Below are positions 9,561-18,312 of a DNA stretch of 32,426 bases, piece after piece. This DNA comes from JBKEHD01 sp046710445. GTDB taxonomy: Bacteria; Pseudomonadota; Alphaproteobacteria; Rickettsiales; Midichloriaceae. Position 1 is the stretch's first letter, and the number at the start of each line of letters is the position of its first letter. The translations under genes and the position numbers were made by a program. The DNA lies in contig JBKEHD010000013.1 in the NCBI GenBank assembly GCA_046710445.1, forward strand, positions 1 to 32,426, read 5' to 3'. A model generated the notes under the pieces. The model had not been told where the DNA came from and did not search any database. It saw nothing but the letters and a program-made list of their open reading frames with translations.

Positions 9561-9884
9561 ATGAAGATGGGCCTAAACGAAAAAAAAGCAAATTACGACA
9601 TAGCAGTAATACTTGAAGTAAAAACATCAAGTAAGCCTAGAACGGCTTTAACTAAAAAACAAATTAAACAAGATAATACATATGTCATTGAACAAATAAA
9701 AGATAGGTTAAACACAGCTAATTTTTCTCAAACAAGTGTGGGATTAGGAAATAGAGAAGAAGTACATAACCTTTTAGAAGAATTTGGATGGAATGATGAA
9801 CGAGGATATGGGAGAAACTCCTGGAGGCCAAGAGATTTCCGCAATTTACGAAAGAGTACATGCACTATCTGCAGAAACAGGTAG
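9561..9884 (+). pseudogene. DNase I-like (EEP superfamily) nuclease remnant, 5' part
   Basis: Frame 3 (starting at 9561) encodes NYDIAVILEV, matching the N-terminal catalytic strand of DNase I/EEP nucleases (YDI..iQEV, where the Glu binds metal). After about codon 80 this frame loses sense. The next frame (9805-9954) continues with PGGQEISAIYERVHAL, which resembles the DNase I stretch before its D-x-N motif. A separate 34-codon reading in another frame (9514-9615, beginning MPIPTTDISF) may be the original N-terminus, since the 9561 frame is closed by a stop at 9549-9551. Together these indicate at least two frame disruptions. No signal peptide is seen. The gene lies between uvrB and recG behind a CtrA-like box. 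If read as a real short gene it would be a 107-residue orphan. Confidence 0.55.
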
Positions 9885-9916
9885 GAAGCATAATGTTAGA
9901 GTAATAGATACTAAGC

Positions 9917-10327
9917 ATGGTTATATGCGCAGATACAAATATACAAACAGATAAACAAGAAGAAATACTTGAACCGATATACTTTGGAGATAAAATAGGA
10001 ACAACATTGAAAAAAGATGGAAGTCGTTCAGACAGTGCATATGATAGAATGTTTATTACAAAGCAAAATGATAACTTGAAATCGATCAGTAGCGGATTGA
10101 TAGAAAGTATGATGAGTAGCGGCACTCAAACTGCAAAAAGCAGTATAAGTGACCATTATGGACTTGGTATGGTAGCACAAACAAAATTTTATAATCAACC
10201 AGATATAGGGTATGAAAAAATACCACAAAAAAGCGCAACAAAAAAACTAGCACGTAAAAAAAAGACTATTTTTGGAAAATGGACAAAAAAAGTCTCGCAA
10301 CAAGAGAATAAAAAAAGAAAAAGATAG
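9917..10327 (+). pseudogene. DNase I-like (EEP superfamily) nuclease remnant, 3' part with basic tail
   Basis: 136 codons in a third frame carry the rest of the nuclease signatures in the right order: ADTN (the D-x-N catalytic pair), SAYDRMFI (DNase I has AYDRI in this place) and SISDHYGLG (the terminal S-D-H catalytic motif). The C-terminus is extremely basic, with KKLARKKK and a final KKRKR, resembling a nuclear localisation signal and also the positively charged tails of many type IV effectors. A stand-alone protein from here would lack the N-terminal catalytic Glu, so it is not expected to be an active nuclease. The whole region 9514-10327 therefore looks like one gene broken by three frame changes, or a sequence with assembly errors. 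Confidence 0.55.
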
Positions 10328-10405
10328 CTTTGATATTAATTATGGAAAAGTGGAATATTATTCATATATATGATATATAGCACTATTGATAATGCTCTTT
10401 GATGA

Positions 10406-12484
10406 ATGATGAATATCAAAAATGAAGATCTTATAAATTATCTAAATAAAGATGTTTCTACATTATTAGGAATAGGTGACAAACGGTTGAGTCTTTTTAA
10501 AAAAATGGGAATTCGAAGATTCAAAGATCTGCTATTTCATATACCTATCAACTATATTGACAGAAGTCTCTCTCCAAAAATCTTTGACATTGAAGATGGT
10601 GATATTGTCACTTTAAAAGTTATTGTTTCAGAAATAAAACTTAAAGGAAATTATCGATCCAGGATTCCAAGCAAAATTCTGTGCAAAAATGATACAGGAT
10701 TTATTACCCTACTCTACTTCAACAATATACCACCATACATAAAACAACTTTATCAGATAGATAACGAGATTATAATTAGCGGAAAAATCACAATACAAAA
10801 TTCCGCATATACCATTGTCCACCCAGATATTGCGGTGAACTCAAATGAACAATATAAAGTACCAAAACTAGAGTCTGTATATTCCAAAGTAGAAGGGTTA
10901 ACTTCAAAGTTACTAGCCTATTTAGTTAATACTGTAATTACGAATTCACCAATAAATCAAGAATGGTTAACAAATGACGTACTCTCAGCTCATGCTTGGT
11001 ATTCATTTATGGATTCATTGAAGATATTGCATAATCCAAAGAATATAAATCAATCATCTTTTGCAAAAGCTAGAGAAAGACTTGCATTCGATGAATTGTT
11101 ATCTCAGCAAACTTCCTTGAGAATTTTTAGGAATAAAATGAAAAAAGAAAAAACAAAACTAAATTCCACTGGAAAATTAAAGCAAGAATTCTTAGAAAAT
11201 TTTAAATTTACATTAAGCGCGGAACAGAAACATTCTGTGGATTCTATAACAGAAGATCAATTATCTGATCAAAAAATGGTGCGAATCGTAATGGGAGATG
11301 TGGGATGTGGAAAAACTTTAGTAGGATTATGCGCTGCATTAAATGCCATAGAAGGAAAAAAACAAGTTGCCTTTATGGTACCAACCGAAATTCTTGCACA
11401 ACAACATTATAAGAATATAACAAAATATGTGGAGAATTTTGACATAAATGTTGAGTTACTTGTATCTAATATAAAATCAGCCGCAAAGAAAAAAGTTTTA
11501 TCTGATTTATCAGAAGGGAAAATTGACATACTGATTGGCACACATGCATTATTTCAAGAAAAGGTTATTTTCCAATCTTTAGGATTAGTAATTATTGATG
11601 AGCAACATAGATTTGGGGTAAAACAAAGAATAGATTTGTTAGAAAAAGGAACTAATGTGGATCTATTGATGTTATCAGCAACACCCATACCAAGAACAAT
11701 AAGCATGTTAAATTACGGTGATATGGATGTTAGTATTATAAAAGAAAAGCCCATCAGCAATGTAGAAATTGAGACAAAAATTTTATCTATATCCAAAGTA
11801 GAAACGCTAATTGAAAGAATCAAACTTCTTGTAGAAAAAAACCATAGAGTGTACTGGGTATGCCCATTAATCGAAGAATCCGAAAAATTACAATTGGCTC
11901 ATGTAGAAGAAAGTTTCTCCCGTATATCAAAGTCATTAGGAGACAAAGTGGGCATGATTCATGGAAGAATGAAATTTGAAGAAAGAGATAAAGTAATGGA
12001 AGAATTTAAAAATGGCACAAAATCTGTTTTAGTTGCAACCACCGTTATCGAAGTTGGTATAGATGTACCAGAAGCAACAACTATTGTTATAGAAAATGCA
12101 GAAAGATTTGGTTTATCGCAATTACATCAGTTAAGAGGGAGAGTAGGACGAGGTACAGAAAAATCTTACTGCATACTAGTTCATGGAGAGAAATTAAGCC
12201 TAGAATCAAAGAAAAGATTGGCAATACTTAAAAAATACTCAGATGGATTTAAGATAGCTGAAAAAGATTTAGAATTACGAGGAAGCGGTGATTATTTAGG
12301 GTTCCGACAAAGCGGCGCTGCTACTTTTCACTTTTTTGATGTGTTAAAAGATGGTGATATGCTGAATATGGTTGATCATTATATTAACAATAACCTTCTT
12401 ACAACAAATAAGTCGGATCAAAATTTTTTAAAAATATTTGATTCAGCCATTAAAATAAGCGAAAATAATCCATGCATAACTTAA
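10406..12484 (+). CDS. recG: ATP-dependent DNA helicase RecG
   Basis: A 692-residue RecG, a double-stranded DNA translocase that regresses stalled forks and branch-migrates recombination intermediates. The N-terminal wedge/OB region (to about 250) begins with the usual LLGIGDKRLSLFKKMGI helix-hairpin-helix and has the 'IPINYIDRS' block. The helicase core has Walker A GDVGCGKT at 297-304 (Cys replaces the usual Ser), DEQH at 398-401, SATPIPRT, and motif VI QLRGRVGRG. The C-terminal RecG block DLELRGSGDYLGFRQSG is intact. Length is normal. Two consecutive ATGs (10406, 10409) make the exact start ambiguous by one residue. Confidence 0.97.
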   Translation: MMNIKNEDLINYLNKDVSTLLGIGDKRLSLFKKMGIRRFKDLLFHIPINYIDRSLSPKIFDIEDGDIVTLKVIVSEIKLKGNYRSRIPSKILCKNDTGFITLLYFNNIPPYIKQLYQIDNEIIISGKITIQNSAYTIVHPDIAVNSNEQYKVPKLESVYSKVEGLTSKLLAYLVNTVITNSPINQEWLTNDVLSAHAWYSFMDSLKILHNPKNINQSSFAKARERLAFDELLSQQTSLRIFRNKMKKEKTKLNSTGKLKQEFLENFKFTLSAEQKHSVDSITEDQLSDQKMVRIVMGDVGCGKTLVGLCAALNAIEGKKQVAFMVPTEILAQQHYKNITKYVENFDINVELLVSNIKSAAKKKVLSDLSEGKIDILIGTHALFQEKVIFQSLGLVIIDEQHRFGVKQRIDLLEKGTNVDLLMLSATPIPRTISMLNYGDMDVSIIKEKPISNVEIETKILSISKVETLIERIKLLVEKNHRVYWVCPLIEESEKLQLAHVEESFSRISKSLGDKVGMIHGRMKFEERDKVMEEFKNGTKSVLVATTVIEVGIDVPEATTIVIENAERFGLSQLHQLRGRVGRGTEKSYCILVHGEKLSLESKKRLAILKKYSDGFKIAEKDLELRGSGDYLGFRQSGAATFHFFDVLKDGDMLNMVDHYINNNLLTTNKSDQNFLKIFDSAIKISENNPCIT

Positions 12485-12521
12485 ATACACTCAAGATATA
12501 TAGTTAGAAAATCATTATATT

Positions 12522-12548
12522 TTAACGTAATCTTAACGTAATCTTAAC
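12522..12548 (+). promoter_or_regulatory. Two overlapping CtrA-like boxes (three TTAA half-sites, 11-bp phasing)
   Basis: TTAA occurs at 12522, 12533 and 12544, each followed by C-G-T-A-A-T-C or C, so an 11-bp unit TTAACGTAATC is repeated head-to-tail. This gives two overlapping TTAA-N7-TTAA sites. Head-to-tail 11-bp repeats are typical operators of OmpR-family regulators, which include CtrA. A TATAGT at 12570-12575 may be the -10, placing the boxes over the -35 region, as in CtrA-activated promoters. The downstream gene starts at 12591 or 12606. Confidence 0.55.
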
Positions 12549-12590
12549 ACAACATTGATATTTTTCGTGTATAGTTCACTCAAATAATAC

Positions 12591-14012
12591 GTGAAATTTA
12601 AAATTATGAATATTTTTGATATAAATGATAATAAAACTGAACCAAATAATAATAAGCTAGTTGAAGAATATGTAGACAAAATGCTGAAGTGCTTGGATAA
12701 GCTTTTGCAGGATAGTCATAATGTGTATTATACGAAAGCATATGTTGCAAAGGCATTATCTAAGTTAGACTTTAAGACATTATCTGAGAAACATTTAAAT
12801 GAAGCACTGAAGTTCTTTGATACGTTTTTGAACGGTGATATTAAAGAAGATGAGGTGTTGGAATTATGTATTGCACCCTATACTCAGGGACTATCTGTGG
12901 AAGGTTCAGATAAAATACTGGAGTTGGTGGAGAAGCTTTTGCAGGGTGATAGTTGGTGTTATACAAAAGAATATGCTGTGGGGACATTGGCTAATTTGTC
13001 TGGTAATCTATCTGTAGAAGCTTCAGATAAAATACTGGAGTTGGTGGCTAGAATTTTGCAGGGTGAGAAGATTACCGATGAGACGAAAGAATTTGCTGCG
13101 GTGGTATTATGTAGGCTAATCCTTAATAAGAAACTATCTAGAGAAGCTTTAGATGAAACACTGGAGTTGGTGTATACGCTTTTGAACTCTAATCCTACCA
13201 ATAATACGAAAGACACTGTTAAGTATATGGCATCTAATCTAATTACAACAATGAATGATTTAGACAAAGGACTGAAGTTGTTATATAAGATTATGCAGGA
13301 TAAGGATGACATGCCTTCAATAAAAAATGGCATTAAGATATTATTAGACCTAAGTGAAAATAAGCTATCTGGGGAAACTTTAGATACGGTACTGGAGTTT
13401 TTGGATAAGCTTGTGAATGATTCTACGATACTCCTTTATGTGAGGAGAGCAGGGGTTGCGGATGTATTATCTAACCTACTTAAAGAGAATCTATCTGATG
13501 AAGCTTTAGATAAAATACTGAAGTTGTCGTATACGCTTATGACTAAAAAGATTATCTATTATGTGGGTGGGAGCAAAGAAAATGAATTATCTTACGAGTA
13601 TACGAAAAAGTATCTTTTAAATACATTATTTAACCTAGCTAAGAAGTATCCAGATAAAACACTGGAATTGTTGGAGAAGCTTTTGCATGATAAGCCTATC
13701 GATGAGATGAAAGAATTTGTTTCCGAAGCATTATTTGGCCTAATCCGTTATAATAAATTATTTGGGAAACATTCAAATGAAGTACTGAATTTGTTTAAGG
13801 AGATTATGAAGGATAAGCCTACCGATAAGATGAAAGAATTTGTTTCCGAAGCATTGGCTCATTTATCTGGAAATAATATAATACCTGAGAAGTATTATGA
13901 TACCATGCTGGAGTGCTTATATAAGGTTTTTCAGGGTGACTCCTATAAGATAGTAGATGGTGTTATGGAGGCATTATCTAACCTAATCCGTATCTGGGGA
14001 AGCTTTAGATAA
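12591..14012 (+). CDS. Helical-repeat (ARM/HEAT-like) protein, 5' part of a frameshifted gene
   Basis: 473 codons from GTG 12591; ATG 12606 (MNIFDINDN) is the likelier start. After a short polar leader the protein is built of roughly ten repeats of about 40-45 residues. The consensus is LSxEALDKxLELxxKLLQ, then a variable charged linker, then TKEFVSEALSNLxxN, i.e. paired amphipathic helices resembling ARM/HEAT or TPR-like solenoids. There is no signal peptide or membrane segment. The reading frame ends abruptly inside a repeat (…NLIR then IWGSFR, stop at 14010-14012), while the next repeat continues in frame +1. Comparison with neighbouring repeats suggests a deletion of about 8 bp at 13988-13995. 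I do not recognise an ortholog. Eukaryote-like solenoid proteins are common effectors of intracellular bacteria. Transcription probably depends on the CtrA-like boxes upstream. Confidence 0.6.
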   Translation: MKFKIMNIFDINDNKTEPNNNKLVEEYVDKMLKCLDKLLQDSHNVYYTKAYVAKALSKLDFKTLSEKHLNEALKFFDTFLNGDIKEDEVLELCIAPYTQGLSVEGSDKILELVEKLLQGDSWCYTKEYAVGTLANLSGNLSVEASDKILELVARILQGEKITDETKEFAAVVLCRLILNKKLSREALDETLELVYTLLNSNPTNNTKDTVKYMASNLITTMNDLDKGLKLLYKIMQDKDDMPSIKNGIKILLDLSENKLSGETLDTVLEFLDKLVNDSTILLYVRRAGVADVLSNLLKENLSDEALDKILKLSYTLMTKKIIYYVGGSKENELSYEYTKKYLLNTLFNLAKKYPDKTLELLEKLLHDKPIDEMKEFVSEALFGLIRYNKLFGKHSNEVLNLFKEIMKDKPTDKMKEFVSEALAHLSGNNIIPEKYYDTMLECLYKVFQGDSYKIVDGVMEALSNLIRIWGSFR

Positions 14013-14037
14013 AGCGCTAAAGTGCTTAGAGAAGCTT

Positions 14038-16074
14038 TTGAATGCTCATCATTCTACGAAAAAAGGTGTTATGGAGGCATTATCTAACCTAATTGAAAAT
14101 AATCTATCTGGGGAAGCTTTAGATAAAGTGCTGAAATTCTTAGAGAAGCTTTTGAATGCTAATACTACCAATAATATAAAAGATTTTGTTTCAGAGGCAT
14201 TATCTAACATAAGTGAAAATAATCTATCCGATGAAGCTGTAGATAAAATACTTAAGTTGTCGTATATGCTTTCACAGGATACGCCTAACAATGGTAATTT
14301 TTTGCCGGGTATACCGCCTACCGAGTATACGAAAAAATTTGTTTCAGATGCATTATCTAAGCTAGCTAATATATCTGCAGACAAAGTACTGAAGTTGTTG
14401 TCTAATCTTTTGCAGGGTAATCCTGCCGATAAGATGAAAGATTTTGTTGCGAAGACATTATATACGATAATCTCTAATAATAAGGTCTCTGTGAAAGATT
14501 TACCACTAAAGCTAAAGTTATTGCATAAGATTTTAGATGATACCCACGACAAAGCTACAAAAGAATTTGCTGCTTCTACATTGGCTTATTTGGCTAAACA
14601 AAATATAAATATATCTGATTCGGAAAAAGCTATATTTGATATTATCAAAAAATTTATTGGATCTTGGGATACAGATATTCTAAAAGCCTATATAAGCTTG
14701 ATAATCAATGATTTCAGGAGACTTGATGAAGAAGAAGTAAAAGAATTGATGAATCAATTAGATTTTAATGGATACGGTATCATTGGAAATGATGCTGGAG
14801 AAATAAAAATACATGAATTACTTGATTACACTTGGATTACTGGTTCTGATGAAGAACAAAGATTTGTGACATTTCTTGAATATAAAATGCGTTCAGAAAT
14901 ATTAGTGATTTATGCAAAAGTTTTGTTAGCTCAAAAGAAGGAGTTTTCAGAAACATTTATGAAAGCAATATTGAAATATATGCAATTATATACTACATTA
15001 GATGGGAATTTATATACTGAATTATGTAAGTACTTATATCAAAAAAATTTGTTAGATCAAAAGATGATGTTTTCAAACACATTTATGAAAGCAATACTGA
15101 AATATATGCAATTATATACTGAATCAGACACTGGATTATATCAGAAATTAGATAGTGAATCAGACACTGGATTAGATACTGTATTGTCTGAATATTTAAA
15201 TATGGATTATGAGAAAAAATCGCAGGTTTCATCTAAAATCTATAGATATAGTCCTGATACACGGGAGCAACTAATGGATTTTTACCATAGTACAAAACAA
15301 ACAAATGAACCGCAGGATACACCGGTAGAAAATACAGATGAAACGCAGAACAAAGAGGTGGAAATAATTTATACAACGCCGAATATGCTGGCAGAAAAAC
15401 TTTTCCATACAATGTTTTCAAAGCAACGCCAAGAACCTGAACAAGATATAAAAATATCGTATTCAATAGGAAAAAATAAATACAGTATTATTTTAAAGAA
15501 AAATGATAAAGGGGAATACGAAGTAAGTGAGAAAGCTCCAAGCACAATAGAAGATGCAGTTAAAGAAGCAAATAAAGCATTGAATGAAGAAAAACTTAAT
15601 TTTATACAATTACAAAAATTTGAGCAAGCATATAATCCAAAAGAATGTGAGGTCTATTATGATTGCAATTCAGAAGAATGTGAGGATGAGGAGTATTACG
15701 ATTGCAATACAGAAGAAGCTAATACAAAAAAAGAACAATGTAGCAACACAAATATAGATCTAAAAGAAATAGAAGATAGCCTCAAGCAGTTTGATATAAT
15801 GCATTATTTATACAATAGAGAAGATCTAAAAGAGATTCTGCTAAATGGAATACAAGAGTTAATGTCAAAAATGAAAGTATCAAAGCCATACTTTAATATG
15901 GAACAAGAAAAAGTATATGCCGGAATAGCAGTCTCAACAAGAGAGGAAGAGGTGGAGATATTCATGGAAGCTTCAAAAGGAATAACATGTGATTTGCAAA
16001 ATACAACAAGGTCTGAAGAGATTAATCATTGCAATGAAGAATTAGCCCACCAAGACGGTCATTATATTCTTTAA
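14038..16074 (+). pseudogene. Helical-repeat protein, 3' part of the frameshifted gene
   Basis: 678 codons open from TTG 14038; the frame is actually sensible back to about 13993 (SGEALDKALKCLEKLLN), joining the repeat interrupted in the upstream piece. Four to five more helical repeats (to about 14630) are followed by a non-repeat region. It holds a 51-bp near-identical direct repeat (14944-14994 and 15070-15120; FMKAILKYMQLYT), an 18-bp exact repeat (15121-15138 and 15157-15174; ESDTGL), and an acidic Cys/Tyr-rich tandem block (15642-15719). No ribosome binding site precedes the TTG, so independent translation is doubtful. The intact protein would have been about 1,160 residues. The C-terminal part is not recognisable as any family. 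Length and lack of further stops suggest recent inactivation, or a programmed or sequencing frameshift. Confidence 0.55.
14944..15174 (+). repeat. Internal direct repeats in the C-terminal half of the repeat protein
   Basis: A 51-bp unit at 14944-14994 recurs with few differences at 15070-15120, exactly 126 bp (42 codons) apart. An 18-bp unit at 15121-15138 recurs exactly at 15157-15174, 36 bp (12 codons) apart. Both spacings keep the frame, so they are in-frame tandem duplications of recent origin. Confidence 0.85.
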
Positions 16075-16134
16075 ATTGATTTATATGCTCGCATATGGTA
16101 GTTTCCTGGATGCTTATTTATTATTGAAATATTG

Positions 16135-18126
16135 ATGAAAAATATAAAAAAGATCTTGATAGCTAATCGTGGAGAAATAGCTTGCAGAATCATCAAAACA
16201 GCAAAAAGATTAGGGATCAAAACTGTTGCGGTATACTCTGATGCAGACAACAACTCTCATAATTTAAAATTAGCAGATGAAGCTATTTATATAGGCAAAT
16301 CCCCTGCAACACAAAGCTATCTTAATATAGAAGCTATAATGCATGCTTTAAAAATATCAAATGCTGATGCAATACATCCGGGGTATGGATTTTTATCAGA
16401 AAATTGTGAATTCGCTAATATCGTTCAAAAAAATGGTATTAATTTTATAGGACCTTCTTCCGAATCAATAAAGGAAATGGGAGATAAAATAAAAGCAAAA
16501 AAAATTGCAAAAGATGCCGGAGTTAATATAATTCCAGGATACATAGGAGCAATTAAAACTGAAAAACATGCTATAAAATTAGCTCAAAGCATAGGATATC
16601 CCATAATGCTAAAAGCTGCTGCTGGTGGTGGTGGAAAAGGAATGCGCGTTGTCAAAAGTGACGAAGAAATGCAACAGGCATATAGATCAACAAAAAATGA
16701 AGCACAAAGTAATTTTTCAGATTCAAGAACTTTTATAGAAAAATTAATAATTAAACCACGTCATATTGAAATACAAATTTTAGCAGATAAACATGGGAGT
16801 TATGTATGTTTAGGTGAAAGAGAATGCTCTATACAAAGACATAACCAAAAAGTAATTGAAGAAGCACCTAGTCCTTTCATTAATGAAAAAATGAGAAAAA
16901 AAATGTATGCACAATCAATTTCTTTAGCAAAAAAAGTGGACTATTTTTCTGCTGGTACTATTGAATTTATCGTTGATCAAAAAGGTAACTTTTACTTTTT
17001 AGAAATGAATACGAGATTACAAGTAGAACATGGGGTCACAGAATTAATTACCGGTATCGACATAGTAGAACAGATGATACGAATAGCTGAAGGTAAAAAG
17101 CTTCCATTCAAACAAAAAGACATAAAATTAAATGGTTGGGCAATAGAATCAAGAATTTATGCTGAAGATCCAAGCTGTGGATTTTTACCATCAACTGGTA
17201 GAATAATAGGTTATAAAGAACCAGAAAGATCCGAAAATGTTAGACTTGATTCTGGAATATACGAAGGTGGTGAAGTAAGTATGTTTTATGACGCTATGGT
17301 AGCAAAATTATGCACTTATTCATCAACTAGAGAAAGTGCTATTGAAATCATGAAAACTGCCTTAAGCCAATATATTATACGAGGAGTTTCACATAATATT
17401 AGTTTCTTACAAGCAGTATTTAATAACAAAAATTTCTGTGAAGGTAATATTTCAACCTCGTTCATTGAAGAAGAATATAAAGGTGGTTTCACGGGAGCTG
17501 TACTTAATAATGAACAACAATCAGTAGTTCTTTGTACATCAATTTTTGTGTTTTTAAAAAACATACAAAGAAATTCAAAAATAACAGGGCAACATAGGGG
17601 GATGTCAAGAGCTATTGGAACAAGATGGGTAGCAAAATTAGACGATGATAATTATCCTGTAACAGTAAGAAATTTTAACAATGGCTATAAAATAACATTT
17701 GAAAATAGAAAATTTCATATCAATAGTATATGGGAAATAGGTAGAAGGCTATTTCAATGCACAATAAACGAAAAACAGTATACGGTCCAAGTAGAGCGAG
17801 ATAGAGATAGTTATAACATCAGATTTATGGGTTCAACTACAAAAACTTTACTACTTCCTCCAAGGACAGCAGAGCTATATAAATTCATGAAAGAATCCGA
17901 TACTGATGATGAAAAAAATAATATAGTAACTAATATTACTGGTTTAATAAAAGAGGTGAAGGTTTCTATTGGACAAGAAATCAGTAAGGGACAAGCTTTA
18001 ATTATTCTAGAATCTATGAAAATGGAAAATGTAATATCTAGCCAAATCGATGGAAAAATTAAAGATATAAAAACCAAAGTTGGAAACACAGAAATGAGTG
18101 GAAATTTATTAATTGAGATAGAGTGA
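16135..18126 (+). CDS. pccA: Propionyl-CoA (acyl-CoA) carboxylase alpha subunit, biotin carboxylase plus biotin carrier
   Basis: ATG 16135 (a TTG three bases earlier is less likely) gives a 663-residue protein. The biotin carboxylase domain comes first: ILIANRGEIACRIIKTA at the N-terminus, AIHPGYGFLSEN, the glycine-rich ATP loop KAAAGGGGKGMRVV, and EMNTRLQVEHGVTE. A linker domain of about 150 residues follows, then a C-terminal biotinyl domain with ESMKMENVI near residue 630, whose central Lys carries biotin. The two-domain length fits PccA rather than stand-alone AccC (about 450). It would carboxylate propionyl-CoA to methylmalonyl-CoA together with a PccB subunit that is not in this window. 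'HGVTE' replaces the usual HPVTE. Confidence 0.93.
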   Translation: MKNIKKILIANRGEIACRIIKTAKRLGIKTVAVYSDADNNSHNLKLADEAIYIGKSPATQSYLNIEAIMHALKISNADAIHPGYGFLSENCEFANIVQKNGINFIGPSSESIKEMGDKIKAKKIAKDAGVNIIPGYIGAIKTEKHAIKLAQSIGYPIMLKAAAGGGGKGMRVVKSDEEMQQAYRSTKNEAQSNFSDSRTFIEKLIIKPRHIEIQILADKHGSYVCLGERECSIQRHNQKVIEEAPSPFINEKMRKKMYAQSISLAKKVDYFSAGTIEFIVDQKGNFYFLEMNTRLQVEHGVTELITGIDIVEQMIRIAEGKKLPFKQKDIKLNGWAIESRIYAEDPSCGFLPSTGRIIGYKEPERSENVRLDSGIYEGGEVSMFYDAMVAKLCTYSSTRESAIEIMKTALSQYIIRGVSHNISFLQAVFNNKNFCEGNISTSFIEEEYKGGFTGAVLNNEQQSVVLCTSIFVFLKNIQRNSKITGQHRGMSRAIGTRWVAKLDDDNYPVTVRNFNNGYKITFENRKFHINSIWEIGRRLFQCTINEKQYTVQVERDRDSYNIRFMGSTTKTLLLPPRTAELYKFMKESDTDDEKNNIVTNITGLIKEVKVSIGQEISKGQALIILESMKMENVISSQIDGKIKDIKTKVGNTEMSGNLLIEIE

Positions 18127-18237
18127 AAAAACACTAATTTCAATAAATTTAGTTCTGTCGCATCTAGAATTGTATAGTCAATTTTTTCAAATACTCTTTT
18201 GGTTTTCCAGTCCCATACATAATGTGCTGGAAAGTGA

Positions 18238-18266
18238 TTGACATTCCGTTGCCTTTATGTATTTAT
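18238..18266 (+). promoter_or_regulatory. Candidate promoter of the 461-residue orphan gene
   Basis: A consensus -35 TTGACA (18238-18243) is followed 16-17 bp later by a weak AT-rich -10 (TATTTA/ATTTAT around 18260-18266). This would give a leader of about 40 nt ending in the strong AAGGAG ribosome binding site at 18301-18306. Upstream, TTTCCAG (18204-18210) and CTGGAAA (18227-18233) form a 7-bp inverted repeat. Confidence 0.35.
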
Positions 18267-18312
18267 TAACATAAGTCAACCTATGATTGTTAATAATATT
18301 AAGGAGTAAGCA

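Noticed and set aside
16083..16096. Palindrome ATATGC-TC-GCATAT before pccA as a terminator
   Set aside because: The 2-base loop cannot form a hairpin of the required kind and no T-run follows; a short AT-rich palindrome is not strong evidence of an operator.
18127..18250. Minus-strand reading with ILDATEL and MYGTGKPKEYLKKL, suggestive of a transposase fragment
   Set aside because: The pieces are in different frames, very short, and interrupted by stops; no transposase family could be matched with any confidence.
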